Source: a virus. Taken from it: DNA of 24,696 nt. The DNA is taken from positions 1-24,696 of IMG/VR virus record IMGVR_UViG_3300046009_002765; one strand, given 5' to 3'. The notes below the pieces were generated by a model. The model did no database searches, was not told where the DNA came from, and was given only the letters and a program-made list of their open reading frames with translations. The position numbers and the translations under genes were made by a program. This document shows, one piece after another, positions 1-10,400 of the stretch; position 1 is the first letter of the stretch; every line of letters begins with the position of its first letter.

Positions 1-626
1 AACCTATTCAGTGCCTTCTGCACTGGACTGAAAATCACGTGTGTTAATAGTGGTAAACCTGCACCTAGACCATTAGCACCGGGCAATGATCCAAACAATC
101 CCAATTCATCAAAGACGAAATCACCATTGAGATTCTGGCTGTTATCAAACACTGCTTGTCCACTTGGTTCACCGTAGTCCAATAGACAGGTAACTAATAT
201 ATCTGTGTATTTCAATCCTGGGGTGTGATTTACTGTTAGCTTGTTATTCAATGGGTCACTATTGGCCGCGTTAGTATCATCTACGATCTTGAAATATGTA
301 GGATTATACAGGTCAGCATTCTGTACATTGGTATTGGTAGGCAAATAAGTGATGACGCCAGTAGGGTCAACTGTGGTTCCACCGTTACCAAAGTGCATCT
401 CAGTGATGAAATTAGTGCCCTTGTTAGCGGCGTTTTGTGCTAGACATACTGAAAAATTTTCATAGTGTATGGCATTGCGCTTGTCCACATAAACTTCTTT
501 AGATTCAGGGTCAAATATCTTGAGATGGCCTTGGAGGTAAATTCCGCCACGCTCATCTGGCTTCTTTTCGGGTTGATTTTGGTTTAGTTTAGTATCCATA
601 CTCTTATTTATCGCTGTATTGTCCAT
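1..626 (-). CDS. Virion structural protein, T4-like aquatic phage type (partial, runs off the left edge)
   Basis: This reading frame is open from the ATG at 626 to the window edge (208 codons plus 2 nt), so only the N-terminal part is visible. Residues 1-26 are polar and charged. A compact domain follows, with motifs GHLKIFDP (33-40), VDKRNAIHYENFS (47-59), EMHFGNGGTTVDPTG (76-90), LLDYGEPSGQ (148-157) and FDELGL (172-177). I recall this motif set from uncharacterised structural proteins near the baseplate genes of T4-like cyanophages and pelagiphages, and I cannot give it a molecular function. The start at 626 is preferred because an AAGG Shine-Dalgarno sits 7 nt upstream, overlapping the stop of the preceding gene (9 nt gap). 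An in-frame ATG at 599 is an alternative that would remove nine residues. The gene reads on from the fibre-like gene to its right, so a baseplate, neck or fibre-attachment role is inferred from position only. Confidence 0.8.
   Translation of the reverse strand, partial: MDNTAINKSMDTKLNQNQPEKKPDERGGIYLQGHLKIFDPESKEVYVDKRNAIHYENFSVCLAQNAANKGTNFITEMHFGNGGTTVDPTGVITYLPTNTNVQNADLYNPTYFKIVDDTNAANSDPLNNKLTVNHTPGLKYTDILVTCLLDYGEPSGQAVFDNSQNLNGDFVFDELGLFGSLPGANGLGAGLPLLTHVIFSPVQKALNR
605..612 (-). promoter_or_regulatory. GATAAATA octamer (late-promoter-like), role doubtful
   Basis: GATAAATA on the minus strand differs at one base from the T4 late promoter core TATAAATA. It lies inside the first codons of the 1-626 gene and exactly 5 nt before the alternative ATG at 599. 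A transcript started from it would begin at or next to that ATG and would be leaderless, so a promoter role here is uncertain. It is listed because the same octamer recurs near other gene starts in the window. Confidence 0.25.
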
Positions 627-633
627 GTTATTA

Positions 634-637
634 CCTT
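634..637 (-). promoter_or_regulatory. Shine-Dalgarno AAGG favouring the 626 start
   Basis: AAGG on the minus strand overlaps the TAA stop (636-638) of the upstream gene and lies 7 nt before the ATG at 626. It supports 626 over the internal ATG at 599 and suggests translational coupling with the upstream gene. Confidence 0.5.
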
Positions 638-1409
638 ATGGATTCTCAATGTTATATATACGTGAAGCTAGCTGATTTAATGCAGCTGACATAGTAGAAA
701 CATTACCCGTCCAATGGGCAACGTTGCCCATAGTATAAGCTATACCAGTTAGTAAACTACCGTTACCAACAAAGCTGTTTGCTGTGACGGTTCCATTGGT
801 GATGTTGACATTTACTCCAATATTTCCTTCATACTCTGGAAGTTCTGCGATTAAAAATGTCAAGGTCTGCACATTACTGTAAGTTTGATTATCAACATAA
901 CCCTTCATTCCAACGTTGGCAGTGATTATACCTGCGGTAACAATAGTATTACCACGATCAACATATCCTATCATACCTACGTTGGCAGTAGTAGTTGAAT
1001 TGTTAACATATCCTATCATTCCAATATTGGCTGCGACTACATTAGCATTGATACCATTGATTAAATCGCTTTGTGTGGCGGCATTAGCCAGCAGTGTATT
1101 GAGAGTTGTTTGTTGTGCTAGAGCATTAGCCGTCCAATTAGCAGTTACAGCGTTAACATAGCCTGTCATACCTACATTGGCCGCTGTGACATTAGCATTG
1201 ATTCCATTTATTAAATCACTTTGTATTGCCGCATTAGTATAAAGTGCTGTAATGTTTGCACTCACGCCATTGGCTACAATGTAATCTTGTATTTGTTGAA
1301 CATTAGCCTGAACCGTAGTAAGGGTTCCTGTAACGTTGCTGACAACCGGTACTATGGTGTTTGCCTGCACTACCGTTAAATTTGCTAATTGGCTAATCTT
1401 TATCGTCAT
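636..1409 (-). CDS. Small repeat-built tail-fibre-like structural protein (257 aa)
   Basis: The N-terminus (KISQL, residues 4-8, then a V/T-rich stretch to QIQDYI, 39-44) resembles the attachment end of many phage fibre and collar proteins, which commonly begin with a KISQLPA-type segment. The middle is built from repeats. A 27-residue unit occurs at 59-85 and 109-135 (shared core QSDLINGINANV, then ANxGMxGYV), and the short unit TANVGMxGYV occurs again at 141-150 and 163-172. The C-terminus has FVGNGSLLTGI (213-223), a motif common in trimeric fibres, and a heptad-like tail (NQLASRIYNIE, 245-255) that could trimerise. There is no signal peptide or membrane segment. The ATG at 1409 follows the TAG stop of the giant gene by 2 nt, and the Shine-Dalgarno GAGGA lies 6 nt upstream inside that gene's last codons, so translation is probably coupled. 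A short fibre or adaptor is likely; the receptor and exact place in the virion are unknown. Confidence 0.8.
   Translation of the reverse strand: MTIKISQLANLTVVQANTIVPVVSNVTGTLTTVQANVQQIQDYIVANGVSANITALYTNAAIQSDLINGINANVTAANVGMTGYVNAVTANWTANALAQQTTLNTLLANAATQSDLINGINANVVAANIGMIGYVNNSTTTANVGMIGYVDRGNTIVTAGIITANVGMKGYVDNQTYSNVQTLTFLIAELPEYEGNIGVNVNITNGTVTANSFVGNGSLLTGIAYTMGNVAHWTGNVSTMSAALNQLASRIYNIENP
1005..1235 (-). repeat. Two 81-nt coding repeats (27 aa each), period 150 nt, in the fibre-like gene
   Basis: Copy 1 spans 1155-1235 and copy 2 spans 1005-1085, both in frame and offset by exactly 50 codons. The protein copies are nearly identical (QSDLINGINANV and ANxGMxGYV in both). The DNA copies differ at many third-codon positions, so this looks like an older duplication kept by selection on the protein rather than a recent copy. 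Two further partial units (ANVGMxGYV) follow at about 960-987 and 894-921. Confidence 0.85.
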
Positions 1410-1411
1410 TT

Positions 1412-4400
1412 CTAATCCTCAGTATAAATTTCATCATCTGTTTCAGTGGTTAGTATATTTATCGCATCTTCAGTGGTCATAGGATTACTTATACCTGGAA
1501 TCACTGAACTTGTTACAGAGTATGCTCTTAAGAAGTTAGTTGCGGCTGTGTTAGCACCAGTCATTCCTGTACCATCTATAGTATTACCTGTACCGTTATA
1601 CCAAACATTGGCAAATTGTACGCTAATTTCTGCTCTGACCACGCTACCAGCAGCGATTCCACTCACAAATGATATAGTGTTGCCGTAGTTAACTGTAACT
1701 GATACTGTGTTACCGTTCGTACCAGTATAATTATAAACCCTGACATTGCTAGATATTTCGTTATAAGCGTTGTTGAAACTTGGTACATTATTAACATATA
1801 CACGCAGTCTTAAATTGTTGCTAGGATCATCGCCTAGTTGATATTTAGGTGTTGGAAACACCGTTTGTCCGCTGGTCGCTGTAGTTGAAACTACAATTAT
1901 GTTAGAAGTTGCCGGAACCAATTGGTCTCGACCACCATCTAAAACTTCTGCGCCGACAGGATAAATACCGGCACTGCCTGTGCCCTGTGTGCCTCTATGG
2001 ATCTGGCTTAGGATATTTAGGCTAGGTAACTGCGTAACATTAGCATAGTTAAATGTCGTTGAATTAACATTACCTGTGGTTTTATAGTATGCGTTAGCTG
2101 ATGCAATAGGATAAGCATTATAATCAACTATAGTAATAACATTGGCTGTAATATTACTGTAGAAATTAGCAACTAAATCAGTTACGGGAGCACCGTTAGC
2201 TGTATTAGCAATTTTAATAATATTAGCCACAGGTACAGTTGGACTTATAGCTGCATTACCATACACTGAGTCTATGTAGTAGGTAATATTACCAACAACA
2301 TTACCAAAACTTGTGTTAAACTGTATCTCTGTACCCACAGTCAGTACTGCGGTTGTAGTAACTCTGATGTTGCTGTTGCCGGCCACACTCCATATTTGTG
2401 CATTACCTGATGCTAGAATTTCAGATACCTGTACCGCATTAATACCAGAAGTTACTTGTACCGTATTAGCACCTAAACTAAATGCAGGACTACCACTGAT
2501 ATAGTAAACAGGAACAGTAGTAGAATTAATAACATTAGCAGTCACTATGGCATTAGCACCAATATTGGCCTGCGCGATATATTCACCGCGATTGGCTGTG
2601 ATAGCTGAACTAAATGTTATGACATTACCATAGCTTAAGATGCTACCTGATATGTAGCTGGTACTAGCTGTCCATGTTACTACTTCACTACTGTAGTTTC
2701 TATAATATGTGATTCGTTCACCATTGATGAATATCACACCAGGTGTGGCTGTTAGTTTATCTGGAGCACTTAATTTAGTAGCATCTGCTACATATATTTC
2801 ACTGTCATTAATAGTCAATTGAGATGTTAATGCAGTAGCATTGGCTGATGAAATGCGTAGATATCCCGTATCTCCTAACATGTTATTAAACACACGATAG
2901 GCTATGACATTGGCATTAGCGTCAATCTTGGTATAGATTCTCATGTCTAAGGTGTCAAATGCGATACCAGGCACTAGTTCTTCAGGAGCATGGCTGTGGT
3001 ATGTATCAATAAACGCACCACCAATGGTAATGAGATCTTCAGGAGCAAATCCCAGTGTTCCACCGTATAGGCTGTATAGAGAAATGTCATAGGCATTAGT
3101 CGATAACAAGGCAATACCATCTTGGCTGTACTGTACTCCATCATAGGCAGCATTATCCCAGTTGCGGCCAAACAGTGGATCAGAGCGGAAAGTTGGAGAT
3201 CTTACTGGAGCATTAGGATAATCAATGCCCGTGATCAGCTGATCTAGGTTTTCATATCTTGCTGTTATAGTATCATTGGTTGCTAGAGATACAGGAACAC
3301 TGAGCGTTATCTTTGATACAGATATGACTGTACCACCATATGTTATGTTTGCAAAATTGGCAGTTATAGCGGCCTGATTGCTTAATGAAATAGTACCAGC
3401 TACAGTATTTGCTGTCACGGTAGTGTTCAATGGTATGCCAGGGCCTGTCACATAGTCACCTAGAACCTGTCCTATATTTGTGACTATTTCATCTGCACGG
3501 ATAGCGGCAATGTCCCCAATCACTCCAGTCACGATCCTGCTACCAGCGACTAGATTGCCTTTGATAGTTCCCGTGGATCCAACACTGTCAATTATCAATG
3601 GTACGTTGCCTATTATCTCAGTGATGTATCCTGATCTGACACCTAAATTACCAATGTACATGCCAGGGAATACTCCATCTACGGAATATACATAAATCGT
3701 ATTAGTGCCAGTAGTGCTATTGCCTGCGGCATTGGCCAATGTTAACGGTACAGTTATCACATCGACAGTTGGCATGATGCTACCAGGTTCGTAATAACCC
3801 ACGATTCGATCATTTGCGTTGTCAAAACGGTTAGCAGCATATTCTACATAGTCACTAGCAAAGAATGTGGTTCCTGAAACTGCGTTTGCAGTTACCTCAT
3901 AGGCCTTACGGATCATAACATTTCCATCAAGATAGGCATGGGTGATGATCTGTCCTACCGTGTAAGATGTATTAGATTGCCATTCTTGTACCGTGCTATC
4001 GTAGGTAATACGATCAAATTTGATGGTGGTATCAAAGTTTCTTGTCTGCGGATTCCTCATGACTGCATAGGCAGTTGCTGGAGTTCCTGTTTCTTGTCCT
4101 GGATAACCAAAGCTGATGACGCTACCAGTAAATGCGGTAAGATTACCTGAATCCATAGTTATCCGCAGATTGCCTTCATCAACGCTGGTGATCTGTGAGT
4201 CAGCGGCAAACGCTGCGTTAGCAGACATACCAACAAATAGACCAGTTACTGTTGACAGTGTGTAGGTATTTGCAGATGTTGTAGAAATATTGCCACCAAT
4301 GGCTATGATGTTCCCAATGGTACTACCATTGATGATCACTGTTGGAGTAGTGGTATAAGCACTACCCGGATCAGTGACCGTGATAGCTGCTATTCCACCA

Positions 4401-7400
4401 GTGTTACCGTCTAGAGTAGCTAATGCAGTTGCTCCTGATCCCTTGCCATCAGTGCTGACTATAGTAACTATAGGAGGTAATATGTAACCTTGACCAGGAT
4501 TCGTTATCCTTATGCTAGAAACCTGCAGATCGCGATTGTTATACCATTGATTCCATGGCCATGTCTGCCATGTGGCTGAATCTTGATCCACATAAGGACG
4601 TTCGCCGCTGGGGCTACGGAATATACCATATCCAGTTGATGTGTCATAATAAGCGGGTAAATCAAAGTCAGTTATATCACCACCAAAGGTATCGTCGCCG
4701 GTATAATCAATCTTGTATTCACGTATCTTGGTCCTGAAAGGCTTGACCTCATTGATATAATCCTGATAGTAGGTCTGATTGTCGACTATGTAACTAGGGA
4801 ATTGTTTGAGAGTTCTGAGTTTGTGTGTGACGCTGATGAAACTGCTCTTAAACAACCAATCAACATAGGTCTGCTCGGTCAATAGATAATTAACCATGAC
4901 AAAGAATAGCTTGTTAAATTCACCCTGGAGAGTATTGATGAATATGTCATTGTTTAATGCTGTTAAGATATTTCGAATTTCTATGTTTGGATTCTGATCA
5001 AATCTGTTGCTGTCGAAATCCTGATTACCAAACCCTAGACCCTGTCCAGCGAAATCTACCAGACTTTGATCCAACTGTATTGTTCCATTTTGTATACCAA
5101 CCACTCGGAAACTACCGTCAGTCTCTACTTCTACCAGTTGCCAGGTATTGTTACCTGTGGCATTGCTGATATAGATCAGTTGTCCCTCTGTGGCCGCTAG
5201 TTTTAGTGCATCATTGGTGGTGTCCACACTAAAATCAGGTTTGTCGGTACTGCTATATCTGGTGCCGTCGGGTTTCACTCCATACCAATCTGTGTATTGC
5301 CAATATAAATCGGTCTTGTAACTTTGGATGCGAAGGATCTCCCAGTATTTTTGTTCTGATAGCGCATACAGTACCCATAGACCATCTTGGCCGATGTCAG
5401 TCAGGACCAAGACTCGATAGCCTGGATCAAGTTCATCTGTGTCGATATATTCTAATTCTATTTCAGTGGCCACGCTTTGATCATATTCACCTAGCTTGAT
5501 ATTAGGTATAGGATCTGCTACGTTCATTCCTTCTAGGTTAAACTGTTCAACCACAGGATTGACCAGTAAGATATCATTTACATAGGTAACCATCTCGCTA
5601 ACAGCCTGTAGACGATCTTCAAACATACTTTGCCTTGGACGTATTTCAATACCATAGCGATCAGCTGGACTTAGTGTAGGATCAGGCACGGTTGATCCGT
5701 TGCGATCTACTCCAGATAGGCTGTCGATCAACTTGTCAACTATCTTGACTGGAACTGGGTCGTTGACGTTGTCTTTCTGTACTAATTGATATTCACTATG
5801 TATGACATCTGTGTTGATGGTCAGCTGATGATCCAAATGCATGATAGTATTATCGGCACTTAGATAGTCACTTACATTATAAAATGCTATAGCATCACGG
5901 CGTATCATGGCCGCATAGGCTATGTTTTGATTTTTAGGATTAGCTATAAGATCTGCCACGGCCGATATTGGTATGCGTCTAGTAGGATCATTAGGATCAA
6001 CACTGGTCTTGTTGATGACCCAATAATAGTATTTGGTCGTGATTATACCTGTGAATGCGTCCACAGTTATATCTTCTACATAAGCCGAGTTATCAGCGTA
6101 TTTAGGAACACCATCACCACCAGTTATCACATATTGGCTTGGTGGCACTGTGCTTTCTACCCATTCATAGACATCAATGGTTGACCCTGGGAATAGTTGT
6201 CCCCAATATAGGCTGCGGTAAGTTAGAGTATCTTGTTCATAGTCAACGTATCGGACTCTTGATAGATCCCACCACACCTTGCCAACTTGATTGCTGCTCC
6301 AATAGATGTTAGTGTTGATATCTGCAGCCGGATTAGATCCTCTATTATAGATTGCAGGGTCATATTCTGTCTTGAATGATATTTCTTGTTCAGCCTGACC
6401 AAAGATCTTACCTTTGGCTGGGTCGATAAACTGTAGATCACTTAAGATAGTATTAGTTTGATTACTGTATAGATAGATCCTATTGATGCTTTCCACATCA
6501 GCTTTGGGTTGTTGATAACGTATCAATTCCCACCCACGAGTCATGGTTGGGTTTGCAAATATGTAAACTGTACCTGAGTTAGGTGCTGCGTTGGCTACCG
6601 TAGCACCAGGTGCTGACACGGTGATAAACGTTCCTTCGATATCCACAGCAGCGCCAAACTGGCTACCCGGAACTAGATCACCAGGATCAAGTTGTTGCGC
6701 ATAAGCATAGCGTCCTGGGTGCTCAACTTTATTACGAGGATCATCATATAACTCATATATGTACACGCTACCACTGCCCTGTATGCTATCAAACCATCTC
6801 GTGGTCGTATCATCAAATCCTGTTGGTTGTGGATTTTCAGGAGATTCGGGATCTAAAATATATCTGGTTACATCTGTGGCATTAGGATATAGATCTTGTG
6901 AATGCACATCAAACGTAGTAAACTTCCTGGTGGTACCGCGGCGACTACCGATGACCAACATGTAGGCATTAGCCGCTAGTTTGACCTTGTTACCAAAATA
7001 CTCTCCAGGATTGCCAAAAGGATTAATAATGATCTGCATGAATGCAAACACTATCGTATTAGCAGCTGCAAGTACTCCGGCACTGCCGGGCTGGCGAACC
7101 CCAGATACTATACGCAGTAGATCCTTGGCCACAGTAACATCAGAATCTAATCTCAGGCGCCCTGCATCATTGGTAGCTGTCACTCCTAATATACCAGCTG
7201 AATTGATATCGTAAACAAATGAGTCTAAACTTGACATCAAATTGCCAGTAACTGGATCTGTGTGTAATGGTTGTACTGTAACTCCAAAGTCATTTAGTCG
7301 AATCGTATCACCGGGGGTGAATATTGGGTTTGTTCCATAGGCTGTGTTAGTACCATATAATCGACCTTTATTATGGAATTTCCATACTGCACCTGAATTG

Positions 7401-10400
7401 TATTCAGTGCCATTGTCGTAATTAGGTGCGCCAATATAGATCGCACAATTATTTGAACAAATAGTTAAGCTAGTGCCAAAGTAGGCATCTTTCTGTATAG
7501 CCGCTAGTCCGCCGGACAAGCTGTCTACTCCGACAATTCTTTCTAACAGATTAAATTTGTTAACCTCAACGAACATCACACGACCAAGTGGCGGCGGACT
7601 GACAAATCTGATAGTGTCACGGACACCTGATACGTTACCTGCGGCGTTAGCAACTATATAGTTGTTTACTTCAACGTTGTCTAAGGTAACTTTGTATACG
7701 CTGGCAATTGGATTAACAGTTCTATAGTCTTGTCCACCTGTTCCTGATACTGCGTCAGTGATAGTATTAAATGCTTCAATCACGCGATCCCATACATAAA
7801 CCGCTCCGGAGCCAGTATATTCATAGTATGATGTTAGATTGGCCACATTGCCTTGATACAACACATTGGCTGTGGCTATACCAATTGGTATAGAAACTTC
7901 GATACCACTGGTTGTGGTTGTAGCAAAAACACCAACATTGACTGTATCATTGGGAGCACCTACCGCCACCTGTTCGCCACCAAAGCTAGAACTCAATGCA
8001 AATCCATATTCAGCATCATTAACGTTACTGATAGTCGATGGCAAGGCCAAAGTATCTATTAATTGATAGTATGGTTGTTGGCGTATGGTAATGTCGCTTT
8101 GTTCAACATTACCGTTGATGAAATCTAATCTGTATCCAACAGTTAAGTTACCTCCTATGACATAGTCAACTGTTGGAATATAAGTCTTACTACCACTGGT
8201 AACCAGTAATGAATTTGTGTCTGTTGGTACTTCAGGAACAAACGTTAATGGAATACTAGAAGTTATTGATACCCCAGTTTTAGTAGTTGGATAAACTGCT
8301 GTGTCATTTACATAAGCTCCACTGGTGATGAATACATTAGCGTCAACAGTTACATTAGCGATAATTATGTTGGCACCAAAATAGAAGTTAGTAACATTAT
8401 CAACTTCTAATTTTCCTAAATTACCTGCATAGACGGTGCTCAGAATAGTTGCACTAGCTCCTGTAGCTGGTTGGGAAATTATATCGCCTATGTTTGCTAG
8501 GATATTACCACTGAAGACTAAGGTATTTTTATCATTGACTGACGTGACTTGTTCTTGTGGGGTTATGAATCTATTCAGACCATAGGCATACATCCTATTG
8601 GTCCCAGGTGCACCTATATAGACCCATTCACCAGTTTGATTAAATGCTAGACTAGTGCCAAATAAATCTCCGATATTTCCTACCAGGACTTGCTCTCTTT
8701 CAAAGCTGGTTGAGTTCAATGATTTATTATAAATGTAAACCAGTCCTACAGCAACATTTGCATTTGCAGTGAAACTAGTAGGTGCTCCTACTCCTAGAGT
8801 AGTTGACCCATCTGCCCTAGTGGCTAGATCAACTGCTGAGCCAAACGTTCTAGTATTAGCCGCCAATGGACTGATACTAAAACTTTCTAAGAATACTCCT
8901 TCATAGTTTTTTAGGAAAGTGCTAACAGTACCAGTTATTCCGCTCTGAGGAGAACCTGTTACCACTATCAATCCGTCTGCTGACATCTTGACTGATGTCC
9001 CGTAACCGTCATCAGTGCCGTAAGACCCTGATCCTTTTAGTAACTCTTGTTGATAAGTCCATGGTGTTTGTTTTTCGTAGACTTTCCAAGTATTGTTAGG
9101 TTGTGTGCCAAATGGTTGTCCTTGCACTGCTGTAGTTTCGGCATCATCGTCAATCCAGATCTTATCACCAACTTTCCAACCATTTGGTGGACTGTTCAAT
9201 CCGTAGATACGTGCATCTTCCATGTATAGGAAACGCATGCTGTCCATTCTCAACAACATACCATCACCTGACAGGGTAGTTAAATTGGCTGTTGATCCTG
9301 CATAGGTAACCATGACCTCATTGAGGCTCATGACTCTGTACACCCGATAGAATCCATCAAACGCTGTTAGGAAATCTTTGACTAAGAATACATCACCGGC
9401 GACAAATCCATGTGGCGTATTGGTTGTGAAAATCACAAACCCATTTGATACATTGGCTACCTGCAGAACTGAATTGTTAGTTTCAGTCACACGATAGACG
9501 TTCCAATCCTGTGTGAAATCTTTAGCGCACCAGATAAGATATCCACTGCCCATGTTGGCTATTTCGTTGTTGAGATCTACATAATCTGCTAGATCAAATA
9601 TGGCTAAATCCACGTCATCGATGTTGACATAACCCGCTGTAGGAATATCATTGTCGACATTACTATACTGGTCTCTGTTTAAGGCCACATTACCAGTGTA
9701 GCTGCCATAGGATTTATATAGCTGTGATTGATTGAATGAATTAAGTCCATCTGCTAGATTATTGTCTGCTGCAGCAAGGAATCTAGCCACGCTGGGGTTC
9801 GCACCAAATGCCTGTTCATCTAACGGTATTTCCACGAATGGATTGCTGTCTAGAGCACCATATTCACCCACACGCATGGCCCATTCTTCATAAAATTTAA
9901 TATCGCTGCTTAAATTATTAAATGTTGCAGTCAGCATTTCATTAACTGCATTGGCTGTGCCTTTCTGTTTGATGAATCCCTTGTAGAATTCTATCTGTGT
10001 AGTCTTAGATAAACCAAGATCTGCCAGATACTGTCTTTGTTTAAACCCAATCAATGCATGGCTGAAACTCAGCTGATCTTCATCTCTGATCTTGCTATAG
10101 GCATCATAATAGCCTTGGCTCTGTACTGCTAAAGTACTGAAATTAGGTAATAGTCCGGTTTGTATCTGGCTAGTGTCAATCTGTTGCCAAAATTGGAACT
10201 GGAATGATGGATTAGCCGCAACATCTTGTAGGGCAGTATAGTATTGATTCTTATATTCTACTAGATCACCTTTGAGATAATCTCGACCTTGATCCCAAGT
10301 AGCAACTACGCCAGAATTATAAATGAATCCAGGTGGGTTGAGACTACCATCCCATCCAGCAGTTTTTTGTCCAACGAGTTTCAAACGATACTGTCTACTG

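Noticed and set aside
916-1161. Plus-strand 81-codon frame opposite the fibre-like gene
   Set aside because: Its repetitiveness only mirrors the coding repeats of the minus-strand gene.
894-1235. Possible CRISPR-like or tandem DNA repeat array
   Set aside because: The repeats are in frame, differ at third-codon positions and have unequal spacing, so they are protein repeats and not a CRISPR array.
1960-1967. GATAAATA on the plus strand
   Set aside because: It points against all genes in the window and lies inside the giant gene with no plus-strand gene downstream. It shows that the octamer also arises by chance.
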